DNA from: Ramlibacter lithotrophicus
GTDB lineage: Bacteria; Pseudomonadota; Gammaproteobacteria; Burkholderiales; Burkholderiaceae_C
DNA: 64,000 nucleotides
Direction of reading: 5' to 3'
Assembly: GCF_012184415.1 (NCBI RefSeq)
Contig: NZ_VTOX01000008.1
Span: forward strand, 171,637-235,636
Position numbers and translations under genes: made by a program. Of this stretch, positions 51,123 through 60,252 are shown in pieces; position 1 is the first letter of the stretch; each line of letters opens with the position of its first letter. Under the pieces are notes generated by a model. The model did no database searches. It was not told where the DNA came from and saw only the letters and a program-made list of their open reading frames with translations.

Positions 51123-52714
51123 GCGGCGCTCCCCGCGGCTTGCGGCGCCAGTTCCGGAATGACCCGCTCCAGGTTGATGTGCTCGGTCCCTTGCGTTTCC
51201 AGCCAGAACCGCCGCACCAGGTTGCCCAGCACCTGCGACCGGTAGGCGGCGGAGGCGCGCATGTCGGAGATCGGCTGGAATTCCTGGCGCAGCATCGTCG
51301 CCGCCTGCTGCGCCGCGTTCTCGGTCCAGGGTTGCCCCCGCAACAGGTCCTCGGTGCGTCGCGCCCGCGCCGGCGTTGCCGCGACGCCGCCGGCGCCGAT
51401 GGAGATGTCCGCCACCACGCCTCGGCCGTCGAGGCGCATCTCGATCACCAGGCACACGGCGGAGATGTCGTCGTCGTAGCGCTTGGAGATCTTGTAGGCG
51501 CGCAGCAGCCCCCACCCCGACCCTCCCCCAGCGGGGGAGGGAGCAACTACCGTGGCGCCCACGGCGGCGGGGGAGGGAGAGGAAGTCACTCCCTCCCCCC
51601 TTGGGGGAGGGCTGGGGAGGGGGCTGGCCAGCGGCACCTTGATCCACACCAGCACCTCGTCGGGCGCGAGCACGGTCTGGCGGTAGCCGGCGTAGAAATC
51701 CTCCAGCGGCAGCTCGCGTTCGCCGCGGGTGCTGGCCAGCACGATCGTCGCGCGCAAGGCGATCAGCAGCGGCATCGAGTCGCCGATCGGCGAACCGTTG
51801 GCGATGTTGCCGCCGAGCGTTCCCGAATTGCGCACCGGCAGGCCGGCGAACCGCGCGGCGAAGGTCGCCAGCTCCGGCCGCTCGGCGACGAGGGCATCGA
51901 AGGCATCGGCCAGCGTCACGGCCGCGCCGATCCGCAGCCGGTCCCCTTGCGTGTCGACCCGGCGCAGTTCGGCGGCGCGCGTGACGTCGAGCACCTGCGC
52001 GAACTCGCGGTGCATCTTGGTCACCCACAGGCCGACGTCGGTGCAGCCGGCCACCAGTTGCGCGTGCGGATGCCGGGCGCGGGCGGCAAGGAGTCCGTCC
52101 AGGCTCGCCGGCGCCAGGTAGCAAACATTGGAGGAGGCCTCGCGCTGGAGCAACTGCAACTGCGCCACCAGCGCGACCTCGTCCACGGCCACGGCCGGCA
52201 ACTGCGCCATCGCCTGCGCTGCATCGAGGATCGGCCGGTAGCCGGTGCAGCGGCACAGGTTGCCTGACAGCTCCTGCTGCGCCAGCTCGCGGGTGACGGG
52301 ATTGCCCCGCGCGACATGGTTCTGGTACATGCCGAACAGGCTCATCACGAAGCCGGGCGTGCAGAAGCCGCACTGGGAGCCGTGGCACTGCACCATCGCC
52401 TCCTGCGCCGGATGCAACTCACCTTGGGGGCCCGCCAGGTCTTCCACGGTCCACAGCGCCAGGCCGTCGATCGAATGCGCCAGCCGGATGCAGGCGTTGA
52501 TCGCGCGGTAGCGGATGCGCGGGGCGTCGCCCGGCCCCTCCAGCTCGCCGAGCACGACGGTGCACGCGCCACAGTCCCCTTCGCCGCAACCTTCCTTGGT
52601 GCCGGTGGCCGCCAGATCCTCCCTCAGCAGTTCCAGCAGCGTGCGCGTGGGTGGTACATTGCTCAGCGCGACGAGTTCGCCGCGCCGGATGAATCGGATC
52701 GTCCTGCCTTCCAT
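51119..52714 (-). CDS. xdhA: xanthine dehydrogenase, Fe-S/FAD subunit, with in-frame repeat insertion
   Basis: This 531-residue subunit carries two [2Fe-2S] clusters (Cys43/48/51/74 and Cys115/118/154/156) and an FAD domain (PASLDGLLAAR, RNSGTLGGNIANGSPIGDSMP). Electrons pass from the Mo subunit to NAD here. Residues about 363-403 are a Pro/Ser/Gly-rich stretch encoded by a palindromic element (51507-51625). It interrupts the normal link between WIKVPL and LRAYKISKRYDDDISAV. Without it the protein would be about 493 residues, the usual size. ATG 52714; the frame open to 52933 has no family sequence. Confidence 0.93.
   Translation of the reverse strand: MEGRTIRFIRRGELVALSNVPPTRTLLELLREDLAATGTKEGCGEGDCGACTVVLGELEGPGDAPRIRYRAINACIRLAHSIDGLALWTVEDLAGPQGELHPAQEAMVQCHGSQCGFCTPGFVMSLFGMYQNHVARGNPVTRELAQQELSGNLCRCTGYRPILDAAQAMAQLPAVAVDEVALVAQLQLLQREASSNVCYLAPASLDGLLAARARHPHAQLVAGCTDVGLWVTKMHREFAQVLDVTRAAELRRVDTQGDRLRIGAAVTLADAFDALVAERPELATFAARFAGLPVRNSGTLGGNIANGSPIGDSMPLLIALRATIVLASTRGERELPLEDFYAGYRQTVLAPDEVLVWIKVPLASPLPSPPPRGEGVTSSPSPAAVGATVVAPSPAGGGSGWGLLRAYKISKRYDDDISAVCLVIEMRLDGRGVVADISIGAGGVAATPARARRTEDLLRGQPWTENAAQQAATMLRQEFQPISDMRASAAYRSQVLGNLVRRFWLETQGTEHINLERVIPELAPQAAGSAA
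51507..51625. repeat. 119-bp palindromic repeat inserted inside xdhA
   Basis: The two 37-bp ends (51507-51543 and 51589-51625) are inverted copies, AGCCCCC(A/T)CCCC(G/A)(A/G)CCCTCC..., differing at only a few positions. Each is itself a hairpin (CCCTCCCCC-AG/AA-GGGGGAGGG type). The whole is translated in frame within xdhA. The composition, position and absence of an open frame of its own suggest a small non-autonomous, REP/MITE-like element. Confidence 0.8.
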
Positions 52715-52778
52715 GGGAGGCAGTATGGTGGATTTCCGGGCGTGCCGGGCCGGGCCGAGCGCCCATGATCCCACGCCT

Positions 52779-52805
52779 GTCAACAATGCAGTCAAGAATG
52801 AGTCA
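52779..52805. promoter_or_regulatory. direct-repeat operator candidate between xdhA and the purine importer
   Basis: GTCAACAATGCA, GTCAAGAATGA and GTCA follow one another with about 11-12 bp spacing, roughly one helical turn. They lie in the 181-bp divergent gap. The reverse strand also offers TTGACA/TTGACT -35-like hexamers for xdhA. A regulator bound here could control both directions. Confidence 0.35.
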
Positions 52806-52895
52806 TCGAGCGCCCTGCCGCATGCCGAACGCCGTCGCCCTGCGAGCCGCGGCGGGCACGCCCACGCCGCCCCCGCCGCCAGTGGAGGCCGTTGC

Positions 52896-54437
52896 TTGAG
52901 CAGCCCCCGCCTCCAGCTCGCGCACATAACCAAGCGCTACCCCTCGGTCGTCGCCAACAACGACGTGTCGCTCACCGTCCAGCCGGGCGAGACCCACGCG
53001 GTCCTCGGCGAGAACGGCGCCGGCAAGTCGACGCTGATGAAGATCATCTACGGCTCGGTCATGCCGGACGAAGGCGAGCTGTTCTGGAACGGCCAGCCGG
53101 TGCAGATCCGCAGTCCCAACGAGGCGCGGGCGCTGGGCATTGCCATGGTGTTCCAGCACTTCAGCCTGTTCGACACCCTCACCGTGGCCGAGAACGTGTG
53201 GCTCGGCGTCGGCAAGAGCATGGGCCTGCGCGACGTCACGCGCAGCATCACGGCCAAGGCTGCCGAGTACGGCCTCGACGTCGATCCCCTGCGGCCGGTG
53301 CACACGCTGTCGGTGGGCGAGATGCAGCGGGTCGAGATCATTCGCGCGCTGCTCACCGACCCGAAACTGCTGATCCTGGACGAGCCCACCTCGGTGCTGA
53401 CACCGCAGGCCGTCGAGCGGCTGTTCGTGGTGCTCAGGAAGCTGGCGGCCCAGGGTTGCAGCATCCTGTACATCAGCCACAAGCTGCACGAGATCCGCGA
53501 GCTGTGCAACGCCTGCACCGTGCTGCGCGGCGGCGAGGTGACCGGCGTCTGCGACCCGCGGGGCGAGACCAACGCCTCGCTCAGCCGCATGATGATCGGC
53601 GCGGAGCCGCCGGCCCTGGAACACCATGACCGGCAGCCCGGCGACGTGGTGCTGCGGGTGGACCGGCTGCGGCTGCCGCGCGAAGACCAGTTCGGCGTCG
53701 ACCTGGAAGGCATCTCGATGGACGTGCGCGCCGGCGAGGTCGTCGGGATCGCCGGCGTCTCCGGCAATGGCCAGCGCGAACTGCTGTATGCGCTGTCGGG
53801 CGAGGACCGGCGCGCGCAGCCCGCGATGATCCAGGTCTCGGGCCGGCCGGTCGGCCGGTTCGGGCCCGCGCACCGGCGCCACATCGGCGTGCATTTCGTG
53901 CCCGAGGACCGGCTGGGCCGCGGCGCGGTGCCGACGCTGGGACTCGCGCACAACCTGATGCTCACGCGCACCGAAGCCGTCACGCGCAGCGGCTGGATCG
54001 ACCTGAAGGCGCTGCAGGCGCAGGCCGCGGACATCATCCGGCGCTTCAACGTGAAGGCGGGCGGGCCCAACGCCCTGGCCCGGTCGCTGTCCGGCGGCAA
54101 CCTGCAGAAATTCCTGGTTGGCCGCGAGATCGACGCCCGCCCGAAACTGCTGATCGTCTCGCAGCCGACCTGGGGCGTGGACGTGGGCGCCTCCGCCCAG
54201 ATCCGCGGCGAACTGCTGGCGCTGCGCGACGCCGGCTGCGCCGTGCTGGTGGTCAGCGAGGAACTGGAGGAGCTGTTCGAGATTTCCGACCGGCTGCACG
54301 TACTGGCGAAGGGGCGGCTGTCGCCGTCGATTCCGCGCGCGCAGGCCAGCGTGTCCCTGATCGGCGAGTGGATGAGCGGGTTGTGGCCGGGTCACGAGAT
54401 CCACCCGGCACCGGAGGCGCAGCATGCTGAAGCTTGA
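52896..54437 (+). CDS. nucleoside/purine ABC importer ATPase (two ABC domains)
   Basis: This 513-residue ATPase with two fused nucleotide-binding domains is of the kind that serves BMP-family nucleoside importers. First domain: Walker A GENGAGKST, VFQHFSLF, signature LSVGEMQRVE, LLILDEPTSVLTP. Second domain: GVSGNGQ in place of a full Walker A, signature LSGGNLQKF and LLIVSQPTWGVDVGA. The start is taken as TTG 52896, 7-8 nt after GGAGG; the longer frame runs into the divergent xdhA region. Overlaps the first permease gene by 14 bp. Divergent from xdhAB, which fits a purine-uptake role. Confidence 0.9.
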   Translation: MSSPRLQLAHITKRYPSVVANNDVSLTVQPGETHAVLGENGAGKSTLMKIIYGSVMPDEGELFWNGQPVQIRSPNEARALGIAMVFQHFSLFDTLTVAENVWLGVGKSMGLRDVTRSITAKAAEYGLDVDPLRPVHTLSVGEMQRVEIIRALLTDPKLLILDEPTSVLTPQAVERLFVVLRKLAAQGCSILYISHKLHEIRELCNACTVLRGGEVTGVCDPRGETNASLSRMMIGAEPPALEHHDRQPGDVVLRVDRLRLPREDQFGVDLEGISMDVRAGEVVGIAGVSGNGQRELLYALSGEDRRAQPAMIQVSGRPVGRFGPAHRRHIGVHFVPEDRLGRGAVPTLGLAHNLMLTRTEAVTRSGWIDLKALQAQAADIIRRFNVKAGGPNALARSLSGGNLQKFLVGREIDARPKLLIVSQPTWGVDVGASAQIRGELLALRDAGCAVLVVSEELEELFEISDRLHVLAKGRLSPSIPRAQASVSLIGEWMSGLWPGHEIHPAPEAQHAEA

Positions 54438-55506
54438 ACTGCGCCCCGAGCCGTCGCGTGCCTGGAGCCTGGCCTCGCCGCTGCTCGCGCTGGTCATCAC
54501 CGTCGTGATCGGCGTGCTGCTGTTCATGGCGCTTGGCAAGGACCCGGTGCGCGGCCTGCAGGTGTTCTTCTGGGAGCCGATCCGCTCGCCGTATGCCCTG
54601 GGCGAACTGATGGTCAAGGCCACGCCGTTGCTGCTGATCGCGCTGGGCCTGGCCGTGTGCTTCCGCTCCAACGTGTGGAACATCGGCGCCGAGGGCCAGT
54701 TCATCATCGGGGCGGTGCTGGCCGGCGCCGTGGCGCTGCTGGCCGGCAAGGACACATCGCGCTGGATCGTGCTGCCGATCCTGCTGGCGGGGCTGGCCGG
54801 CGGCATGGCCTGGGCCGGCATCACGGCCTTGCTGCGCGACCGCTTCAACGCCAACGAGATCCTGGTCAGCCTGATGCTGGTCTACGTCGCCGAGCAGATC
54901 CTGAGCTACCTGGTGTTCGGGCCGCTGAAGGACCCGGGCGGCTACAACTTCCCGCAGAGCAAGACCTTCGAAGCGGTGACGCAGGTGCCGCGGCTGATGA
55001 CGGGATCGCGCATGACGGTCGGCCTGCTGATCGCGCTGGCCGGCGTCGTCGGCCTGTGGATCTTCCTGTTCCGCACGCGGGCCGGCTTCGCCCAGCAGGT
55101 GGGCGGTCTCGCGCCCGCCGCCGCGCGCTACGCGGGCTTCTCGTCGCGCCGCGCCTTGTGGCTGGCCTTGCTCACGTCGGGCGGCGTCGCCGGCCTGGCG
55201 GGCGCGCTGGAAGTGGCCGGGCCCATCGGCCAGCTGACGCCGTACATCCCCGCCGGCTACGGCTTCGCCGCGATCATCGTCGCCTTCGTGGGGCGGCTGC
55301 ATCCATTCGGCATGGTGTTCTCGGCCGTCCTCATGAGCATGTTCTACATCGGCGGCGAACTGGCGCAGTCGCGGCTGGGCCTGCCCAATTCGCTGACCGG
55401 CGTGTTCCAGGGCTTGCTGCTGTTCAGCCTGCTGGCCTGCGACACGCTGATGGCCTATCGGGTGCGCTGGACCCACTGGCCCGGCCGCGCGCGAGGGGGC
55501 GTCTGA
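54424..55506 (+). CDS. nucleoside/purine ABC importer permease 1
   Basis: This 360-residue permease of the BPD_transp_2 type has about ten hydrophobic segments. Typical sequence: FRSNVWNIGAEGQFIIGAVLA, RFNANEILVSLMLVYVA, GPIGQLTPYIPAGYGFAAIIVAFVGRLHP. It pairs with the next permease. Its ATG lies in the end of the ATPase gene and its stop shares one base with the next ATG. Confidence 0.92.
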   Translation: MLKLELRPEPSRAWSLASPLLALVITVVIGVLLFMALGKDPVRGLQVFFWEPIRSPYALGELMVKATPLLLIALGLAVCFRSNVWNIGAEGQFIIGAVLAGAVALLAGKDTSRWIVLPILLAGLAGGMAWAGITALLRDRFNANEILVSLMLVYVAEQILSYLVFGPLKDPGGYNFPQSKTFEAVTQVPRLMTGSRMTVGLLIALAGVVGLWIFLFRTRAGFAQQVGGLAPAAARYAGFSSRRALWLALLTSGGVAGLAGALEVAGPIGQLTPYIPAGYGFAAIIVAFVGRLHPFGMVFSAVLMSMFYIGGELAQSRLGLPNSLTGVFQGLLLFSLLACDTLMAYRVRWTHWPGRARGGV

Positions 55507-56426
55507 TGGACCAATACGCACTCCTCGTCGCGGCCACCCTCAACGCCGGCACCGTGCTGGCGATCGCTGCGCTGGGCCTGTTGATCAACGAGAAGGCGGG
55601 TGTCGTCAACCTCGGCGCCGAAGGCATCATGTTGTGCGCCGCCATCGCCGGCTTCGCCGCCGTGGTGCACACCGGCAGCGACTGGATCGGCTTTGCCGCC
55701 GGCATGGGCGCCGGCGCGCTGCTGGCGGCGATCTTCGGCCTGCTGGCGATCTGGCTCAACACCAACCAGTACGCCACCGGGCTGGCGCTGAGCCTGTTCG
55801 GCGCCGGCTTCTCGGCTTTCGTGGGCATCGGTTACGTCCAGGAGAAACTGCCGGAACGCATGCAGTTCGCGGTCCCCTGGCTGCAGGACATCCCGCTCGC
55901 CGGCCCGGCGCTGTTCCGCCAGCACCCGATGGTGTATTTCACCATTGCCCTGGTGCTGTGGCTGGTGTGGTTCCTCTATCGCTCGCGCACCGGGCTGGTG
56001 CTGCGCTCGGTCGGCGAGTCGCCGGAGTCGGCGCATGCGCTGGGCTACCCGGTGCGCCGCATCCGGCTGGCGGCCGTCGTGGCCGGGGGCGCGCTGTGCG
56101 GGCTGGCCGGCGCCTACATCTCCGTGATCTACACGCCGCTGTGGGTGCAAGGCATGGTCGCCGGCAAGGGCTGGATCGCGCTGGCACTCACCACCTTCGC
56201 CACGTGGCGGCCGGGGCGGGTGCTGCTGGGCGCCTACCTGTTCGGCGGCGTGACCATGCTGCAGTTCCACTTCCAGGCCACCGGCACCGAGGTGCCCAGC
56301 CAGTTCCTCACCATGCTGCCGTACCTGGCGACCATCGTGGTGCTGGCCCTGATCTCCCGCAACCCGGCCTGGATCCGCGTCAACATGCCGGCCTCGCTTG
56401 GAAAACCCTTCTATCCCGGCTCATAA
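55506..56426 (+). CDS. nucleoside/purine ABC importer permease 2
   Basis: This 306-residue second permease has about eight to nine membrane helices. Family marks are INEKAGVVNLGAEGIML, LNTNQYATGLALSLFG, SVGESPESAHALGYPVRRIR and GMVAGKGWIALALTTFATWRPGRVL. It starts on the last base of the previous stop codon (TGATG). The BMP lipoprotein gene follows 46 bp later. Confidence 0.93.
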   Translation: MDQYALLVAATLNAGTVLAIAALGLLINEKAGVVNLGAEGIMLCAAIAGFAAVVHTGSDWIGFAAGMGAGALLAAIFGLLAIWLNTNQYATGLALSLFGAGFSAFVGIGYVQEKLPERMQFAVPWLQDIPLAGPALFRQHPMVYFTIALVLWLVWFLYRSRTGLVLRSVGESPESAHALGYPVRRIRLAAVVAGGALCGLAGAYISVIYTPLWVQGMVAGKGWIALALTTFATWRPGRVLLGAYLFGGVTMLQFHFQATGTEVPSQFLTMLPYLATIVVLALISRNPAWIRVNMPASLGKPFYPGS

Positions 56427-56472
56427 TCGGCGTTTCCCGACAGCAACAACCACCCCGGAGAAGGACTCACCG

Positions 56473-57654
56473 ATGGACCTGAAGAAACGTTCGATGCTGA
56501 AGCTGGCTGCCTTGACGGCGGTCGCGTCGGCGGCCCTCGTTGGCTGCGGCAAGAGCGAGCCGCCGGCGTCGGCGACCACCGCCAGCGCCCCGGCCCCGGC
56601 CGCCGCACCCGCGGCCGCACCGGCGCCGGCCAAGGCCGAGCCGCTGAAGATCGCCTTCGCCTACATCGGCCCGGTGGGCGACGGCGGCTGGACCTTCGCC
56701 CACGACAACGGCCGCAAGGCGATGGAGAAGGAACTGGGCGACAAGGTCGTCACCAGCTTCGTCGAGAACGTGCCCGAGTCGGCCGACGCCGAGCGCGTGA
56801 TCCGCGACATGGCCGGCCAGGGCAACAAGCTGATCTTCGGCACGACCTTCGGCTACATGGAGCCGATGATGAAGGTGGCCGCCGACCACAAGGACGTCAA
56901 GTTCGAGCACGCCACCGGCTACAAGACGGCGGAGAACCTTCGCACCTACGACAGCCGCACCTACGAAGGCGCGTACATGGCCGGCGTGATCGCCGGCGCC
57001 ATGACCAAGAGCAACACGCTGGGCGTGGTCGGCTCGGTGCCGATCCCCGAGGTGATCCGCAACATCAACAGCTTCACGCTGGGCGCGCAGTCGGTCAACC
57101 CGAAGATCAAGACCAAGGTGGTCTGGGTCAACAAGTGGTTCGACCCGCCGAAGGAAACCGAGGCCGCGACCTCGCTGATCAACGGCGGCGCCGACGTGCT
57201 GATGCAGAACACCGATTCGCCGGCCGTGCTGAAGACGGCGCAGGACAAGGGCAAGCGCGCCTTCGGCTGGGACAGCGACATGACCGCCTACGGTCCCAAG
57301 GCGCACCTGGGTTCGGCCGTCATCAACTGGGGCCCGTACTACATCAAGGCGGCCAAGGACGCGCTGGAAGGCAAGTGGACGACCGGCCAGGCCTGGTGGG
57401 GCGTCAAGGAAGGCGCCATCGACTTCGTGTCGATCGCCGACGACGTGCCGGCCGACATCAAGAAGAAGGTCGAGGACGTGAAGGCCGGCCTGAAGGACGG
57501 CAGCTTCGTGATCTGGAAGGGCCCGATCGTCAACAACGCCGGCAAGGAAGTGCTGGCCAAGGACGCCGTCGCCGACGACAAGTTCCTGGGCGGCGTCAAT
57601 TTCTTCGTCAAGGGCGTCGAAGGCAAGGTGCCGGGCGCGGACGGGAAGAAGTAA
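56473..57654 (+). CDS. BMP-family nucleoside-binding lipoprotein
   Basis: This 393-residue binding lipoprotein of the purine importer has the lipobox ALVGCG near residue 25 and a long Ala/Pro/Thr linker. The BMP domain follows: AYIGPVGDGGWTFAHDNGR, FVENVPESADAERVIRDMA, FGTTFGYMEPMMKVA, TYEGAYMAGVIAGAMTKS and WWGVKEGAIDF. A GGAGAAGGA site precedes the ATG. A terminator follows at 57669-57698, closing the importer operon. Confidence 0.93.
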   Translation: MDLKKRSMLKLAALTAVASAALVGCGKSEPPASATTASAPAPAAAPAAAPAPAKAEPLKIAFAYIGPVGDGGWTFAHDNGRKAMEKELGDKVVTSFVENVPESADAERVIRDMAGQGNKLIFGTTFGYMEPMMKVAADHKDVKFEHATGYKTAENLRTYDSRTYEGAYMAGVIAGAMTKSNTLGVVGSVPIPEVIRNINSFTLGAQSVNPKIKTKVVWVNKWFDPPKETEAATSLINGGADVLMQNTDSPAVLKTAQDKGKRAFGWDSDMTAYGPKAHLGSAVINWGPYYIKAAKDALEGKWTTGQAWWGVKEGAIDFVSIADDVPADIKKKVEDVKAGLKDGSFVIWKGPIVNNAGKEVLAKDAVADDKFLGGVNFFVKGVEGKVPGADGKK

Positions 57655-57668
57655 GCGGCCGCGGTCAC

Positions 57669-57698
57669 ACAAAAGGCGCGGCGAGCCACGCCTTTTGT
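57669..57698 (+). terminator. intrinsic terminator after the purine importer operon
   Basis: The 10-bp stem ACAAAAGGCG / CGCCTTTTGT encloses a GC loop and is followed by TTGCGCCTTTTC. It lies 14 bp downstream of the BMP lipoprotein stop. Confidence 0.8.
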
Positions 57699-57796
57699 TT
57701 GCGCCTTTTCTCGTAGTGCTTCCCTTCTCGCCGCCACGCATGGAACGAAGGGGCAGGTCAGCGTCAGCTTTCCCGGCATCGCAGGAGGAACGAAGG

Positions 57797-59056
57797 ATGA
57801 CCGACACATCGAGTGGGCGCCGCTGGTCGAACGCCTTGCGCTGGATCGCGGCATTGGGAGCCGCTGCGGTGCTGGCCGCCTGCGGAGGCGGTTCCGCACA
57901 CCCTCCAGACGGCGCACTGCGGCTGGCGCTCACGGACGCGCCGAGCTGCTACCAGCATGTGTACGTCACCGTTGAAAAGCTTCGTTTGCACGGGAGCGCG
58001 ACGGCTGACGAGGCGGACCTCGGCTGGACCGAGCTGGCGCTGCCGACCCCGCAGCGCATCGTCCTCGCGCGCCTGTCCAACGGTGTGCTGCAGGAGCTTG
58101 GTACGCTGCCGCTGGCTGCCGGGCAGTACCGGCTGCTGCGGTTGGTGCTCGCTGAGAACGCCGGCACCGGTCCGGGTGCCATGGTGAACGCAGTGCGGAG
58201 CCATGACGGCACCGAGCGGCCGCTGGAGACCCCGAGCACGATGCAGAGCGGGCTGAAGCTGCGCGCCGACCTGGGCGTGGCGCCCGGCCAAACGGCGGAC
58301 CTGCTGCTTGACTTCGACGCCTGCCGGTCGGTGGTGCCGGCCGGAAATTCGGGCACGTTTATCCTGAAGCCCGTGCTCTCGGTAGTGCCGCGGATCGCCA
58401 GTGGCATCGCAGGCTATCTCACGACCACGCTGTCGCTGTCGAGCACGACCGTCGCGGCGCAACAGAATGGCACCACGGTGCGCTCGACGTCGCCCGACGG
58501 GACCGGGTTCTTCAGCATTCCGTACCTGCAGGCGGGCACCTACACGCTGGTCGTGACGTCGGAAGCGCACGCCATGGCCGTGGTGACGAACGTGCCGGTG
58601 GGAACGGCCACGACGGTCATCAACGGCACCTCGACTGCGATTGCACCCCCGTCGTCCCCGATGGGCGAGATCACTGGCAGCGTCACGGCCAACTCGGTGT
58701 CGCTCGACGGCTCGACGATGTCCGTGCCCGTGACCGGGGCCGACGTCCGCGCAATGACGTCGCTGATCGATGACTGCGTGACCCGCCATAGCCCGTGCTA
58801 CATCAGCCCGATCGAGACCACGAACCGCGCGGTCGATCCCACCAACGGCCGCTACCGGCTGCGCGTGCCGATCGACGGGTACGTGAGGGCCGATTTCCAG
58901 GCCGGCGCCGCCGCGTTCGACTTCCGGCGGGACAGCCGCCTGACCGGCTGGCACGGGGTGGAGGTCAGCGCCCCGAACCGGCCGACAATGATGCAGTCCG
59001 CCTATCTGGGCGGCGCGACAGGGAGCACGACGGCCACGGTGAACTTCACGTACTGA
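57797..59056 (+). CDS. DUF4382 lipoprotein with Ig/carboxypeptidase-regulatory-like repeats
   Basis: This 419-residue exported lipoprotein has a signal with lipobox LAACGGG. DUF4382 follows at about 45-190, with LRLALTDAPSCYQHVYVTVEKLRLHGS and LPLAAGQYRLLRLVL. Then come beta-rich segments like carboxypeptidase regulatory domains (IASGIAGYLTTTLS, FFSIPYLQAGTYTLVV, MGEITGSVTANSVSLDG). Likely on the cell surface or in the periplasm; function unknown. Codon use is slightly less GC-biased than neighbours. It interrupts the purine locus between two terminators, so it is probably an independent unit. A clear GGAGG site precedes ATG 57797. Confidence 0.85.
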   Translation: MTDTSSGRRWSNALRWIAALGAAAVLAACGGGSAHPPDGALRLALTDAPSCYQHVYVTVEKLRLHGSATADEADLGWTELALPTPQRIVLARLSNGVLQELGTLPLAAGQYRLLRLVLAENAGTGPGAMVNAVRSHDGTERPLETPSTMQSGLKLRADLGVAPGQTADLLLDFDACRSVVPAGNSGTFILKPVLSVVPRIASGIAGYLTTTLSLSSTTVAAQQNGTTVRSTSPDGTGFFSIPYLQAGTYTLVVTSEAHAMAVVTNVPVGTATTVINGTSTAIAPPSSPMGEITGSVTANSVSLDGSTMSVPVTGADVRAMTSLIDDCVTRHSPCYISPIETTNRAVDPTNGRYRLRVPIDGYVRADFQAGAAAFDFRRDSRLTGWHGVEVSAPNRPTMMQSAYLGGATGSTTATVNFTY

Positions 59057-59121
59057 CGCACAGCTCCGTCGCACACAACCCGGGCCAGAGCGGCACAGAA
59101 TCCGACCTGGAGCCAATCCAG

Positions 59122-60183
59122 ATGTACACGATCCCGAGCATTCCTGCCGACCGCCTGCCCGAACTGCTGCGCCGCATGCCCAAGGCCGAACTGCACATCC
59201 ACATCGAAGGCTCGCTGGAGCCCGAACTGATGTTCGCGATGGCGGCGCGCAACGGCGTGAAACTGCCGTACGCGAGCGTCGACGAACTGCGCCGCGCGTA
59301 CGCCTTCAGCAACCTGCAGAGCTTCCTGGACATCTATTACGCCGGCGCCAGCGTGCTGCTGCACGAGCAGGACTTCTTCGACATGGCGTGGGCCTACCTG
59401 CAGCGCGCCAGGGCCGACAACGTGCTGCGCGCCGACATCTTCTTCGACCCGCAGACCCACACCGCGCGCGGCGTGGCGATGGGGACGGTGGTGAACGGCC
59501 TGTACCGGGCGTGCCGGCAGGCGCGCACCGAACTTGGTGTCGACGCCGAACTGATCCTGTGCTTCCTGCGCCACCTGAGCGAGGCCGAAGCGTTCGATAC
59601 GCTGGAGCAGGCGCTGCCGCATCGCGACAAGTTCATCGGCGTCGGGCTCGACTCCAGCGAAGTCGGCCACCCGCCCGAGAAGTTCGCCCGTGTCTACGCG
59701 AAATGCCGCGAACTGGGCCTGCACCTGGTGGCGCACGCCGGCGAGGAGGGTCCGCCGGCCTATGTCTGGACCGCGCTCGACCTGCTGAAGGTGGAACGGA
59801 TCGACCACGGCGTGCAGTCCTCGAAGGACCCGGCGCTGATGGAGCGCCTCAAGCAGGACCGCATCGCGCTCACCGTGTGTCCGCTGTCGAACCTGAAGCT
59901 GTGCGTGTTCCCGAAACTGGCAGACCACAACCTCAAGCAGCTGCTGGAGGCGGGGCTGGCCGTGACCGTCAACTCGGACGATCCGGCCTACTTCGGCGGC
60001 TACATCAACGACAACTTCGTGCAGTTGCACGAGGCCGTCGGCCTGACGGCGCAGCACGCGTACCAGCTGGCGCGCAACAGCTTCGAGGCGAGCTTCGCGC
60101 CGCCGGAACTCAAGCAGCGCTACGTCGAGCGGCTGGACGCGGTGTTCGCCCGGTTCCAGCAGGACCCAACCGGCGCCCCGTAA
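59122..60183 (+). CDS. adenine/adenosine deaminase
   Basis: This 353-residue zinc deaminase has metal ligands His25/His27 in PKAELHIHIEGS, His in LVAHAGEEGPP with the catalytic Glu, a conserved His in RIDHGVQSS, and the Asp pair in VNSDDPAYFGGY. The sequence style (SLEPELMFAMAARNG, LQSFLDIYYAG, NSDDPAYFGGYI) is that of the group shown in Pseudomonas and fungi to deaminate adenine rather than adenosine, from memory of the family. I therefore prefer adenine, but adenosine cannot be excluded. The product hypoxanthine would feed XdhAB. A terminator follows 11 bp after the stop. Confidence 0.87.
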   Translation: MYTIPSIPADRLPELLRRMPKAELHIHIEGSLEPELMFAMAARNGVKLPYASVDELRRAYAFSNLQSFLDIYYAGASVLLHEQDFFDMAWAYLQRARADNVLRADIFFDPQTHTARGVAMGTVVNGLYRACRQARTELGVDAELILCFLRHLSEAEAFDTLEQALPHRDKFIGVGLDSSEVGHPPEKFARVYAKCRELGLHLVAHAGEEGPPAYVWTALDLLKVERIDHGVQSSKDPALMERLKQDRIALTVCPLSNLKLCVFPKLADHNLKQLLEAGLAVTVNSDDPAYFGGYINDNFVQLHEAVGLTAQHAYQLARNSFEASFAPPELKQRYVERLDAVFARFQQDPTGAP

Positions 60184-60194
60184 AATAGTCGACC

Positions 60195-60226
60195 TCAGGC
60201 GGCGCCCGGCCGCCTGATTTCTTTTT
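60195..60226 (+). terminator. intrinsic terminator after the deaminase gene
   Basis: TCAGGCGGC-GCCCG-GCCGCCTGA forms a perfect 9-bp stem with a 5-nt loop, followed by TTTCTTTTT. It separates the deaminase from the second BMP protein gene. Confidence 0.85.
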
Positions 60227-60252
60227 CCTTCCGGGCCATGTAGAGGAACACC

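Noticed and set aside
51119..52714. xdhA as a pseudogene because of the inserted repeat
   Set aside because: The insertion keeps the frame and all Fe-S and FAD motifs before and the conserved region after it are intact.
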